Shown in pieces: positions 11,730 through 23,156 of a DNA stretch of 64,000 nucleotides (positions are counted from its first letter, which is position 1; each line of letters begins with the position of its first letter). The notes beneath the pieces are model-generated. The model did no database searches, was not told the DNA's origin, and was given only the letters and a program-made list of their open reading frames with translations. This DNA comes from Bombyx mori (Eukaryota > Arthropoda > Insecta > Lepidoptera > Bombycidae), in the NCBI RefSeq assembly GCF_030269925.1, contig NC_085121.1:10433501-10497500 (forward strand), in the 5' to 3' direction. The position numbers were made by a program, and so were the translations under genes.

Positions 11730-11792
11730 TACATACACATCATAACGCAACATCGGGTAAAATAACACCTCATATATACCAATAATAGTTAA

Positions 11793-12094
11793 CTAGATGA
11801 TGACCGTGCTTTGCTCGGTTTTTTTTTGATAACGCCATCTTGTTGTGTCTTTAAAGCGGTTAGTTGCCCTCAATTAAGAAAAATAGTATTATTATTGGCC
11901 AATAGACGTCGAGAAGAGTTCATTATTGAAAACATGAATAAAACAACATTTTCTGAAAATAAATCGTAGCTAGATCGATTTATCGCCCCGAAATCCCCTG
12001 TATACTAAATTTTATGAAAATCGTTGGAGCCGTTTCCGAGATTCAGATTATATATATATTAATATACAAGAATTGCTCGTTTAAAGGTATAAGA
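11793..12094 (-). mobile_element. Helitron-like non-autonomous element (family H1), copy 1
   Basis: On the minus strand it starts A/TCTTATACCTTTAAACGAG and ends with a short hairpin (CCGAGC...GCACGG, one mismatch) about 10 bases before CTAG/T. This is the Helitron arrangement, with no target duplication and no ORF. Copies at 19482 and 60307 have the same ends. Confidence 0.75.
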
Positions 12095-12682
12095 TAAGAT
12101 AAAATACGACAATCTATTTGAGTTCGTATTTTAAGAACAAAAACATCTCTCCGTTAATGGATTTGTAACAATACAGATTATTTTTAAATTCATCTTTGGC
12201 CTTTTTGCTGCTTTTCACATGGGCAGGACGGGCTCATCGAGTCAACACTTGTGATTAAAGCGACACTCTAGAAAAGGGCCCTCGCGTTCCTCAGCAAACA
12301 AGAGACAGACCCTCGAACCTCTCCAGCGGCGCCTTAATGGAGGCGCGCCCGCACCGTTAACCAAGTAATGTAAAGAAATATTTTGCTAAAATAAATATTA
12401 CGCTTACAGCCGCGTCCCTGCGCAATGCACCAACGGTCGCCGAATCGAGTCAATTTACACAACACGTTCGGGTTGTTCTAGATACTTTACGACTGATTGA
12501 ACTGTTTTTAGATTGAATCGATATTTCGATATTGAAAGTATTGGTGTCTGTCTGTGTTTTTATATACAAAAGTATAATTAAAGCTAGTTTTACGATTGAA
12601 TCTCGCGATTTTTATTGTTCTTTATATGTATTATTTCTGACTTTTCGAATAGGTACTTGACAGTTTTCGTGGTCATTGACGA

Positions 12683-12820
12683 TTTTTTTTATTGCTTTAA
12701 TGGGCCGACGAGCTCACAGCCCACCTGGTGTTAAGTGGTTAGTGGCGCCCATAGACATCTACAACGTAAATGCGCCACCCACCTTGAGATAAGTTCTAAG
12801 GTCTCAAGTATAGTTACAAT
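12683..12820 (-). repeat. Bm1 SINE, 3' half only
   Basis: T-run, ATTGCTTTAATGGGCCGACG, CCCACCTGGTGTTAAGTGG, ending abruptly after TAGTTACAAT. Confidence 0.88.
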
Positions 12821-13661
12821 TAGATTAGTGTCAACATCTAAATATTGTAGTAACTATAGTCTATTTTTTAATATTAAATATTTTTTTACATTTGTAGTTT
12901 CAATAATGTCTACAATTGGCAGAAAAACTGTGATAATTTTGAGCTGTCCCTTTGTATGTTTTGGTTACAATTATGCGGCATAAATAATAATTGCTACTTC
13001 AAAAATGAAAACAAAATCTCAGACACCGTATGGCTGCGGTGAGTCGCTTTCGCCACATAACTACGAGACAAACGAATAATAATATTTAAAAACTTTTGAG
13101 AAGACCAAGCCAAAAGACCGCGTGATCGATCCCGAACGGAAATTAATTGGGCTTGAATTGGAAATAAGTTAAAACAACCTTTTTTATCTATACAAACAAA
13201 AGAGCATGCAAATATCACGAAAGACGGAAGCAGATGGAAACCCTTTAGACGTTATTTGAAGAAAACAAAACCAATATTGAGAAATTGCGAAAACATAGAA
13301 CCATTTATACAAGTTCATTAACATCTGAACATTCACTCAGAAGAAAATGGCGTGCTGTATTTTGCGAACGTACAAATTCAATTTAGCACGATTCCAATGC
13401 TAATAAAGTAGAAACTATTTTAACGACTAAACTAAAGTATTTTGGGCATCATGGAAAATAGACCGAGAGTAATCAGATCCCTGGGTATCACGCGACTTTG
13501 AACGGAGGGCTAGTGAAACCCTAAAGTTAACGACTTTAGTTAGCCCTTACATATCCACAGATATTATAAGGGATCATTGACGTAATCTCTTAAGTGCGCC
13601 TTTCCGATGTAATAAGCAAGTTGGATGCTGAGTTGTTACAATGCGGTCTATAGTAGAATAA

Positions 13662-13712
13662 TATAAAAAGGAAACACTGAGGTTTGAGCGGCTGCGTTCA
13701 GTTTTCGTTGGC
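13662..13712 (+). promoter_or_regulatory. Weak promoter-like motif set
   Basis: TATAAAAAG at 13662, initiator-like TTCAGTTTT with its A at 13700, then a donor-like GCC/GTAAGT at 13713. The TATA-to-Inr distance (38) is longer than usual, and no gene was found downstream. Confidence 0.15.
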
Positions 13713-13867
13713 CGTAAGTGTACTGTTGAGTAGACGCGTCGACAAAATCATAGTCCACGATCTGACTTGCGAATTTTAAGCGTCAAAAGGATTCCGTTTC
13801 TATTTACATAATTATAATTTGTTTGAAGAACAAATAGCATTCATTTGAATTTAAAGTAGTAAAGCAT

Positions 13868-14155
13868 TTTTGTGGCAGGAAGAAATCGCCCGTACTTCCG
13901 CCCTCCACTGGGGATGGAGGGCGGGGCTCGTCAGAGTCGAACCGACTAAAAGCTACTGTCGCTCAACAACCAGCATCCAAACCTCACATGACGGAACTCA
14001 TGAAAAGGCAAAGGGAAGTGAAGCGCTTAGTGCTGAGCATATCTCTTCCACCACTCTTCCCCTCGGGACGCCGGACCGGCGGTCGTCGCCGCCACGACCA
14101 CCAGCCCTCTCGGTCGGAAGGCTATCCAAAGCCCGCCTAGATAGTGCCGGTTAGA
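13868..14155 (+). repeat. Repeat family C (probable LINE fragment)
   Basis: GC-rich stretch GGAAGAAATCGCC ... GTCAGAGTCGAACC ... CTACTGTCGCTC followed by CGGACCGGCGGTCGTCGCC. A related, shorter copy lies at 15805-15935 in the same orientation, which marks it as repetitive rather than a host exon. The family is not identified with certainty. Confidence 0.5.
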
Positions 14156-14284
14156 ATGGTCAATCGTAAAGCATAAAAGAAAAACAGTTAATAATTTATC
14201 AAAAAGTATTATATTAAGCAAGTTATTAAACCAATTTACGTAACCAGTTATAGAGAGCAAGCCCACATGCGTAAATTACACCAT

Positions 14285-14455
14285 TGTCCCTATTTCTGTT
14301 ACGAAGAAGTCATGTATTCCGGTTTCGAGGATAGGTGATGCCTTATATTCTTTATACACTACAATTGAGATTTTGACTTAATGTCTCAAGATGGGTGGGC
14401 ATTCATGTTATTATACATATCGGCTGCGATAACTACTTAACACAAGGTAGAGCCG
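14285..14455 (+). repeat. Bm1 SINE, strongly decayed
   Basis: Recognisable pieces are CCCTATTTCTG, TTCCGGTTTCG, TGTCTCAAGATGGGTGG and ACTACTTAACACAAGGTAG. Confidence 0.5.
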
Positions 14456-14459
14456 CGAT

Positions 14460-14636
14460 CAGTGTGCTTAGTGCGAGTTTTTTAAAGTTCTCGATAGCGT
14501 AAAAGTTAACCCAATTTTGTATGCAGTTGGAACAATGCCCCTAGCGGCAAACGTAGGCAAATGATCCCATTCCATACAAATATGAGCTAACTTTTACGCT
14601 ATCGAGAACGTTAAAAAACTCGCACTAAGCACACTG
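14460..14636. mobile_element. MITE with about 51-bp terminal inverted repeats
   Basis: 177-bp element. The left end CAGTGTGCTTAGTGCGAG and the right end CTCGCACTAAGCACACTG are reverse complements, and the match extends about 51 bases with two mismatches (the arms include CTCGATAGCGTAAAAGTTA). There is no ORF. The target duplication is unclear because the palindrome may include the flanking AT. It is a non-autonomous DNA transposon of undetermined superfamily. Confidence 0.85.
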
Positions 14637-15804
14637 ATTCACACGTATACAAATGAATTGATTTTTTTTAATTTGAAGTGACAATTTCGCGAACGATTTG
14701 TCAAGTAAATTCTATTTTTCTTATCCTTTCCAAATATGTTAGTTAACATTTATCACATTTATTTTTTATTTAGTACGTAGATGTTTTGTTGAGCAATGTG
14801 TGATTTTAACGCGGCTTATGCAATTTAATTTGGCCATTAATCGTCTAAGCTGTGAGTGTCCATAAAAATGTTAAATACAACCTTTTAAATTACAACCTGA
14901 TGCTATAAGTATTGTATATAAGTATATTATAAGTAATGTATATCATGACGTGAATCATAATAGAAAAAGTTGCTAGAACATTTGAACAATACACATTAAT
15001 CAATTGTTTCGTTTTCATTATTATATGTATGCTTCCTGAAAATGAGAATACTTTTATACGCTCATTTAACTTAGATAATGCATCTCCCCTTGTTCTCAAC
15101 AAAATAACAGTATTCTTTATTTATGCATCAAGTTAGATCACTTATTCATGTTCCGGGTGGAAATACGTCCGAATAGAAAATGGCTACTAACTTTTGCTCC
15201 TATTTTGAGATAAATAGCTTATGCATAAATTATATACCTATAAATAGATTGTTATTGTTGTAGTAAAAAAAGTGGGCGTCCCGTGGTTTGTTTCAATAAA
15301 TGGTGTGTGTCGATAAATACAATTTGGGACGTATTTTGAAGGACATTCAGGAGTCCCAAAAGAGCTTATTTTTAATGATGCTGGGGCATGAGCCCTTTAT
15401 TACGACCGCTCTGTTTGTTTATACCGCGAAGCAATCGTGCTTCCTGGTTTAAAGGGTTGAATAGGCGTTACCTCTACGCAATTAATGATTTCATATATTG
15501 TCTTTGGTAGTCATTCTCTATGTTTTGCGAGTCGCAAGCAGAGATAAAGCTGGTCCCAATAACCGATTTAGAGTTTACACTTTAGACCAGGAGTGCTCAC
15601 GAGGTTACTAGTTAACAACCATCATGAAAATTGTTATTAATAATGGTTTAATCTATTATATGTATCTGTTACGATTGTATGCTCAAATCACTGAATCGAT
15701 TTTGACGAAATATGTTATGAAAATATTTTAACCCTGGAATACAATAAAACGTATCATTTATCCCACTGCTGATCACAGGTTTTCACGCATATGGCTTTTT
15801 TTTT

Positions 15805-15935
15805 CCACAGGAGAAAATCGCCGGATCCCCCCCCCCACCCGCACGGAAGGTGTGTGGGAGTCGAACCTCACTAAAAACTCCTGCCGCTCACAGCCAGCGC
15901 CCTACCCCGGACCGGGCGGGAACCCAGTCGGAGCT
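15805..15935 (+). repeat. Repeat family C, second fragment
   Basis: GGAGAAAATCGCC, a poly-C-rich patch, then GGAGTCGAACCTCACTAAAA and TGCCGCTCACAGCCAGCGCC align with the copy at 13868-14155. Confidence 0.5.
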
Positions 15936-16020
15936 ATTGAGACAGTGGGACAAGGTTTAAAATGTAGTTCAAGCTTCGGTAACTCTGGGCGGTAACTGGT
16001 TTTCCTAAATAAATTATTAC

Positions 16021-16150
16021 CTGGCTTTGTGCGCCCGTCGAGATCGTGAGGAGAGATCCAGCTCGCTGGCGGCGGAGCACGTGGTGCCAGCTTGCAGCGA
16101 ACCGCGAGATCCGCCCAGCCTCCGCGAGCCCAGCCGGCACGTCATCATTT
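16021..16150 (-). CDS. Cngl: Cngl upstream exon (cytoplasmic N-terminus), Ser/Arg-rich
   Basis: 130-bp GC-rich island with textbook splice signals on the minus strand: acceptor TTTAATTTGTGTGTGTTTAG, donor AAAGCCAG/GTAATA. Two frames are open. The one starting with two bases (42 codons, then two bases) reads TCRLGSRRLGGSRGS ... ASELDLSSRSRRAHKA, a basic Ser-rich segment like cytoplasmic N-termini of channels. Only this frame joins both neighbours: the exon at 49636-49752 leaves one base and the exon at 9927-10070 supplies one base. No domain is recognisable. The assignment to the channel gene rests on strand, order, phase and codon use, not on homology. Confidence 0.65.
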
Positions 16151-16386
16151 CTAAACACACACAAATTAAACATTGCTTTAGTTATCTAGATTTTTTTTGA
16201 GTTTATTAGAAGTGCCTAGGCGGTTCTAGAGTTTCTAGAATTGTGCACGAAACTTGATACGGATATTTCATTTAAAAAAAATTGCTAGCACTATCTTATC
16301 GATAAAAACATCACAAAATTGACTAGAATTATCGGTATTGCCGTACACAAAAATCAGACAACAATCACAGACTAGCTTCAGGAGCA

Positions 16387-16706
16387 TTTTTATTTATTTA
16401 TTTATTGCTAGATGGGTGGCGAATGGTACGATGGTTACGACGTAAATGCACCACCCACCTTGAGATATAAGTTCTAAGTTCTGAAGTATAGTTACAACGG
16501 CTGCCCCACCCTTCAAACCGAAACGCATTATTACTTCACGGCAGAAATAGGCAGGGTGGTGGTACCTACCCGCGCGGACTCATAGTGATCCTACCACCAG
16601 TAATTACGCAAATTATAATTTTGCGGGTTTGATTTTTATAACACGATGTTGTTCTTCCTTCACCGTGGAAGTCAGTCGCGAACATTTGTTGAATACGTAT
16701 TCCTTT
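16387..16706 (-). repeat. Bm1 SINE with inner deletion, lacking the tRNA head
   Basis: A (TTTA)n-type tail, ATTGCTAGATGGGTGG, then a deletion of the GAGCTCACAGCC block, the GGCTGCCCCACCC core, and the TTACGCAAATTATAATTTTG and ACACGATGTTGTT segments toward the 5' side. It ends before the Pol III box region. The start is about 240 bases upstream of the exon at 16021-16150. Confidence 0.88.
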
Positions 16707-17162
16707 CAAAACTCAGTAAAAGTAACACTTTAACCAGTCCTCGAATACCTTTATTTATATATTTTATATATTTCTTTCCTTTATCCAGCTAATTAACAAG
16801 ATAGCATTGAAATTCTATCACAAGTTACTTTTGTTCGCGCTTCACAAAATCAGTCATTAAACAAAAGAAACACAATAACTATGATAAACAAAAACTCTCT
16901 AGCGAATCGAATGAAATGAATAAAACGTAAGTCGAATGAGGCTATTGTCGAGTCGCTGTTCTTTTATAAGCCCGACGCGATTTTCTTTATGAAGACGCCG
17001 CTCGCTAGAACGCGCACAAAATTACGTAGCCGGAGAAGAAAACTTCCCGCACTTCGATATAGCTAACGAACCGAAGATGAAATGAGAATTCAATGCAGCC
17101 AGCGATGCAACTATAATAGAGAATGAACTACAGTTAACTAACTGTAAAATTAGGCAAACATC

Positions 17163-17620
17163 GTTCGTCGTGGCCTAAAGGATAAGACGTCCGGTGCATT
17201 CGTATCTAGCGATGGAACAGTGTTCGAATCCCGCAAGCGGGTACCAATTTTTCTAATGAAATACGTACTTAACAAATGTTCACGATTGACTTCCACGATG
17301 AAGGAATAACATCGTGTAATAATAATTAAAAACGCAAAATTATAATTTGCGTAAGTACTGGTGGCAGGACCTCTGTTGAGTCCGCACTCGGCAGAAATAT
17401 ACCACTGCTCTACCTATTTCTGCCGTGAAGCAGTAATGCGTTTCGGTCTGAAGGGTGGAGCAGCCGTTGTAACTACATTGAGACCTTAAAACTTATGTTT
17501 CAAAATGGGTGGCGCATTTACGTTGTAAATGTCTACGGGCTCCAGTAACCACTTAACACCAGATGGGCTGTGAGCTCGTCCACCCATCTAAGCGATAAAA
17601 AAATAAAAAATAAAATAAAG
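17163..17620 (+). repeat. Bm1 SINE, full length with tRNA-like Pol III promoter
   Basis: This is the most complete copy. The head GTGGCCTAAAGGATAAGAC resembles the 5' part of an arginine-type tRNA. The A box is at 17171-17182 and the B box GTTCGAATCC at 17222-17231. The Bm1 body follows (ATCGTGTAATAATAA, CAGGACCTCTGTTGAGTCCG, GCGTTTCGGTCTGAAGGGTG), with the tail CCACCCATCTAAGCGATAAA and an A-rich end. SINEs of this kind are transcribed by RNA polymerase III from the internal boxes and moved by a LINE enzyme. Confidence 0.93.
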
Positions 17621-18449
17621 CTCAACTTCTGTAAGCTTTTGATCAATAGTGGTCGTGAACTATGTTAGAAAGATTATCACTTAAGTCATAAACTTCTATT
17701 CGATGATAATAAGTACACCATGTGCGAATCGCATACAAACGTATACAAAAAAACAGCATTGTATTTACGAAAATAGAAACACACTTGTTTCATTCAGGCA
17801 GCGGTTTTGATAAATTTTAATGCTGTGCTTGCTACGCCGCAGTGCGGAGGTTTCGAATTTAATGGAAGTTCTCTTATTATAATTGCTTTAAATATACACG
17901 ATTCGGGCAGCCCAACTAAAAATTTATATTGTAACCTAATTTGATGTACAGTATCCGTTTGCGTCACAAAGATGGTGCCTTAGACATAGATACTTCTTCG
18001 ACTACAAAATCATGTGTTATATGTGATTTATGTGTTATATGTGAGCAGCTAAATTAAGAGTGTAGGCAGCCATTTTTTTTAAACGAAGTTCCTTATGGGA
18101 CGTTGCGGAGGGGTACTCTAACCGGGAAAAAACGTCCGTAACCTAAGATTTTTATTATTAATGCACACACTGTACGACTTAACTTTGTAATAACGTACAA
18201 AAAATAACATATATTTTTATCACTCATTGACCACGATCTCAGAGCGTTCGTTCGCGCAATACACTAACTCTTATGCAAACAACCGTGAATGAAGTATACC
18301 ACAATAAGTTCGCACGCTACGAAATGACCGTGGGTTGTTGCGAAACCTCCAGTTTTATTTTCTTTATACCCCGAATAGAAAGAACTTTAAATTAATAATT
18401 TATAATAAGGAACTTCGTTCTTATGCAGTGTCCCACGACACCACACATC

Positions 18450-18650
18450 TACTTTTGATCTTGTAGGCAAATGAGCATACGGCTCACCTAATTGTGTGTT
18501 ACCGTCGCCCAAAGACTTCAGCAATGCCAGGGGTGGAGCCAAGCCGCTGTCTACCGTTAAGTACCCTCCACACGCCTCGTTTGAAGAACGACATGTCATA
18601 GCGCTCGACAAAAACCGTGGAGGGGAGCTCATTCCAAGCTATAAAGTAAA
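18450..18650 (-). repeat. LINE family A, 3' fragment
   Basis: Reverse complement of the family 3' end: TTGTAGGCAAATGAGCATAC, CCGTCGCCCAAAGACTTCAG, CAAGCCGCTGTCTACCGTTA, GTGGAGGGGAGCTCATTCC. Confidence 0.8.
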
Positions 18651-19481
18651 GGCTTAAGTATATAATATATGTATATACCTCAACCTCAAAAAAAGATAAT
18701 TAGCGGTGGTAGATCACATGTCCAGGTCTATGTCAATTTTTGATATGCGCCAGTCAGCTTAAAAGGAAGATAGGTGTTACAGTTCATTCTTCGCAATTAC
18801 CGACACGAAGATAGGTATGATTTATGCTAGCGCTACGCAAGCATAATTGGTGAGACATACTTCGGAGAAAATCCGGTAAATTAATGTGTTTAATATTAAG
18901 ACCCGATTAAATTTACAACGATTCTAATTTGGATTTAATAAGTTTCCCTTAAAACATTCAATCCTCCAAATTTCTTCTCTAAATATTAAACAAATCAATA
19001 CTAAATATTACTTGTAAAATAGATTCGTAACTTTATTTGTTAACAATATTTCAATTGGTGTCGGATACAATCAAAAAGCAATTTGACAAGTTATTCACGT
19101 TATGAAATACTATAATATTTGTAACAAGAGCAAACTAGATTTTATCAGATATTTTTGTTGCGAACCAAAAGTGGATTAAAGTTTTAGAAGCGAAAGCAAT
19201 GGTAACCTGGCAATCGGCTTTAAGTAAGCCCTCCAATTAATTTAGCGAGGAAAGGGTACTTGATTATTACTTAAGTGGCTACAATTTATTTAGTAGCTCT
19301 AAACATTAAGTACCAAAATAGTAATTTTGACACATTTCATGTTGCTTTTTTGTAAATGGATTGTGGATGTGCTGACAGGGATTTTATTTAGAATGAAAAG
19401 AAAAGGAACCTAAAAGAGTAACTATTCTGTTTTGAATGTTACATTTTTTTACATATCTATGCATTTTCAACTAAAATATTA

Positions 19482-19790
19482 CTAGATGATGACCGAGCTT
19501 TGCTGGGTTTTTTTTTTATAACGCCATCTTGTTGTGTCTTTAAAGCAGTTAGTTGCCCTCAATTAAGAAAAATAGTATTATTATTCGCCAATAGATGTCG
19601 GGAAGAGTTGATTATTGAAAACACGAATAAAACAACATTTTCTGAAAATAAATCGTAGCTAGATCGATTTATCGCTCCCGAAATCCCCTGTATACCAAAT
19701 TTTATGAAAATCTTTGGAGCCGTTTCCGAGATTCAGATTATATATATATATATATTAATATACAAGAATTGCTCGTTTAAAGGTATAAGA
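19482..19790 (-). mobile_element. Helitron-like element H1, copy 2
   Basis: Same ends as the copy at 11793: A/TCTTATACC on the minus strand and CTAG/T preceded by a short hairpin with one mismatch. It contains an expanded (TA)n near 19740. Confidence 0.75.
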
Positions 19791-21375
19791 TTCATTTTCA
19801 TTGGGAGAATTCTGACAACTGAAATTTTAATTGAACTGCCTAATGTTATCCGATGTGATCTCAATGAATCTAGAGCCACATCACGTTACAAAAACACACT
19901 TTAATACGAAATCTAAGCGATATTTCAATCAAGCAAGGAATAGATAGAATTAAATATTTTGATTTTCTATAAACTGAAACGTGAAAATCATTTGAGCGTG
20001 TATTGCTTCGCCTTCGTTAAAATAAACTCAATTTGATGGAGTAATAACTCCAATCGAGGCAGTCAAAATGACTTTAATTAAATGATACATTCGATACTCG
20101 CCGTTATTTACACGTTATATTTTAACTGTTCATCTACTACGAGATCTACTGATGGAAAGTCATATTATAAGCCCGCACGGATAGATACCAACATTGTTCC
20201 TATTTTTGTAAATAGTTTAAAGAGATTCGTATGCGAGAGGTTTGACATGGCAGCAACGGTCACTACTCACCATCTGGTGGCCCGAAAATTTAGTTGACTT
20301 AGAAGATAAAAAATTTAGCATTGGAAAACTCACTAATAAATTTTTTAACGAGTTGGGGAAAATATGTGTTTTTCTTGTTCTTTAAATCGGAAATCAATGT
20401 AAACTGCAATGAAAAGTACGCCGAACGCTAATCACAACCTCGTAAATAAATTTTCATTCATTAGCCAGAACTAGCGTAGCCATTTTACAACTAAATAAAA
20501 ATGAATTGAAATGATAAAAAAAAAACATTATGACGTTAACTTCCACTAGCAGACCGAAGCGAAAGTTCGAACCGACCCTCGAAATCGAAAACTCTTCTAC
20601 TTTTTGATGTCTCGATTCTCGGGCTTCGAGATAAAAGTTTTTTTTTTCGTCTAAAAAAGTTGCAAGCTTTATTTCTGAAACAATATAAAACGTCAATAAA
20701 AACAAGTGACTGCGAGACAATCGTTTTCACAGACGGTTGCATTCCTTATTATCTTATTATTACTTTGACAGTCATCAGATTAAATTGCGTTCATAAAATT
20801 TAGCGTTTCGAATTTCAATTTGTGTTAATGTCGATTACATCTTTGAATTTATGTATTTTCCGAAACTTCTCAATTGACCAGTTTAAATTCAATTGTGTTG
20901 TCGATTTATTTTCTACTTTTAGTAAATAACCCTTTCAGCTATCTCTATGAGTAAGCGGATGTTTTTAGTGACTTTTAAACGCATTAATAAACGTAAACTG
21001 TTTTATTAAAGCAATACGGGTCTAAATGTTTTAGAATTTACAAACAAATTTTGGTAGTTACAAAATAATACATACGTCGATTCAGAAATAAGAATGTCGT
21101 AAATTTTATAAGTCAAAACTTATCCGGTCATATTAAGGATTCAACGAATAACAATTCTCTCTCTGTAGCGCAGCAAGCAGCTACTTGTTGCTGTGGCATC
21201 GGGTGCATACTTTCAACGGTCGAGGCACTAGGTGGAACTTTTCGTTCATCGAACTTTTAAAACATACGATGATGTCATCAAAGTTTCAGTACAAGGGAGA
21301 AGCTGTGCTTGCTTTTGTTTTTGGTTTTAGTTGCGAAGTTGAATGAATGAACTTTCGACTCACTTCGTGTGATTG

Positions 21376-21538
21376 TTGCCGGAGCCCATAGGCATCGAGG
21401 TGTATGACGCCACCCGTAGGGAGATATGAGATCGAGATGCCACCCTTTAAACAGAACCATGTGACTGCTTCGCGGCAGAAACGCGCAGGATGATCGTATC
21501 CATTTAGGCAGACTAACTATACTTCCCACGACCAGTAA
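21376..21538 (-). repeat. Bm1 SINE, decayed
   Basis: GGAGCCCATAGGCATC, GAGATATGAGATC, TGACTGCTTCGCGGCAGAAA and the ACCAGTAA end survive in reverse orientation. Confidence 0.65.
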
Positions 21539-21544
21539 AGGCAT

Positions 21545-21735
21545 TAGCCTATTGAGTTTCTCGCCGGATCTTCTCAGTGGGTCGCGATTCCGATCCGTTG
21601 GTAGATTATGCGAAGCACAACTCTTGCTAAGGCTAGTGTTTGCAAATTCTCTCAGGTTAAGCCCGTGACCTCACCCGGGCGTAGCTGGGTAAGAGGCTAC
21701 CTGGGATATCCCCAGGATATAAAAATTAAAGGCAC
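21545..21735 (+). repeat. LINE family B 3' fragment
   Basis: GAGTTTCTCGCCGGATCTTC, GGTAGATTATGCGAAGCAC, CCGTGACCTCACC and an A-rich end. Its left edge abuts the decayed Bm1 at 21376-21538. Confidence 0.7.
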
Positions 21736-22746
21736 TTAGCGATCACAGATGATACTGAAAGAACGCTCCCATCTCCAGTAACTCCTTTAGATGCCTTTTA
21801 CTACTAACACAGTTTAAATAGGGTGATAATATTCTAGACAACCACACAGCCTGTTGTGTTTTATTTTAATAAAATAATAATATTAAATTAAGTCCTACAT
21901 AGTCACATAGAATACCGTCCTAATTAACACATAAATACCGTAATTGACTTTGCGGGCTACCGTGAACAACTTGCCGTTTTACTTTAGTTAAATATACATT
22001 ATTAAATATATACAAATGAACAAACCAACGCATTGTTAATCTAGGGACTGAACTGACTTCAGAATCTGGTAGCACCTCCGTAGTGATGGAAAGTTTTGAA
22101 ACGAAAAAAAAAAACTAAATCAAGAAATCTTAAAGTTTTTTAATATGAAGGTCTCAGTTGTTGATTGTTAAAGTTCTTCTTCTATTTCTTGCTCTTATCT
22201 CACATTATGGGGGCTTGGCACAGGATGTCCTCTTATCATGCTGCATTGGGATTTGGCATGAGTTTTACGACCTGCCTCCTGTCACCTTCAACCCTCCTCG
22301 GGTTTTATCTCCAATAGTATATTCATTGCTTGGTGTCATAGGGAGGGACTATTCTGTATCTTCTTTTGGTACTTCTTTTACTACTTGCGTTCCATACTTT
22401 GCACTTTATTTTAAAAAAAAATATACTAACACATATTTAGATATTCAATAACCAAAAGTTAAAGTGACAATTTGTTTCCATAAAATAACTGTTAGTTAAA
22501 GTAATTATATTAACGACGCTTGCAGCTGAAAGTAAGTATTGTACTTTTTGACGAAGCATGTTGCTGATAACTTTATTTCTGTAATGTGACGAAGCATGTT
22601 GCGGATAATAACATGTACTTTTAGGTTAGGAATATTGTGTTCTTTTTTTTTATAATAAATAAATTGATATCTCCCCATTATATTAAATTATCAGTAATTA
22701 ATTAGCCGTTGTAACATAAGCTAATAATAATTATAATAATATTATT

Positions 22747-22822
22747 GAGCATATTAAAATGAATACTAGATTGCATAATCTTTATGATCTTTTAAAATAA
22801 AATTTAGCTGTCATTACGATAT
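22747..22822. repeat. Left direct repeat flanking the DIRS-like element
   Basis: GCATATTAAAATGAATACT ... TTGCATAATCTTTATGAT recurs in the same orientation at 27566-27640 with several differences. The two copies lie just outside the inverted repeats. Confidence 0.7.
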
Positions 22823-22825
22823 TAT

Positions 22826-23156
22826 TATTACGGTTTTACATAACAATAAAACCGATATTATGTGCCGAGAAGGAAAACATACAGCATTGTATTATGAAGA
22901 AGCAGTGTGTACTTAGCTTAGATTCCTTGTCTATGTCCAACCATAGACAGTCAATTTAGTTCCATCTTTAGCCGCTAGGTGCTGCCAGCAAGTATAAAGG
23001 GAGCGCAGCCATCTTTGATCTTCATAGTCTTCACCAGGAAGAACTTCCTGCAATGCTGTATGTTTTCCTTCTCGGCACATAATATCGGTTTTATTGTTAT
23101 GTAAAACCGTAATATTGATGTGCCTTTGGAAAACATACAGCATTGTATTATGAAGA
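22826..23156. repeat. Complex left terminus with nested hairpin
   Basis: 22872-23027 is the left copy of the 156-bp terminal repeat. Around it, 22826-22889 and 23051-23114 form a perfect 64-bp hairpin (ATTACGGTTTTACATAAC / GTTATGTAAAACCGTAAT). 23115-23156 then repeats the outermost 42 bases of the right end (TTGATGTGCCTTTGG...). The terminal repeat also holds TATAAA at 22993 and TTCATAG with A at 23024. Confidence 0.85.

Larger units (their letters stand above)
10071..16020 (-). other. Cngl intron, about 5.95 kb
   Basis: It holds two clear Bm1 copies and one decayed one, a LINE family B 3' end, one Helitron-like element, a CA microsatellite, a MITE and two family C fragments. It also holds two promoter-like motif sets on the plus strand. 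In 12095-12682, 12821-13661 and 14637-15804 I see only AT-rich sequence without features. Confidence 0.55.

Noticed and set aside
17163..17240. Stand-alone tRNA gene.
   Set aside because: It is the head of a Bm1 SINE; no 3' half with an acceptor stem follows.
20110..20290. Possible very old Bm1 copy.
   Set aside because: Only scattered similarity (GCCCGCACGGATAGATACC); too weak to annotate.
22551..22600. Repeated GACGAAGCATGTTGC as a regulatory site.
   Set aside because: Two copies only in a small local duplication; no supporting context.
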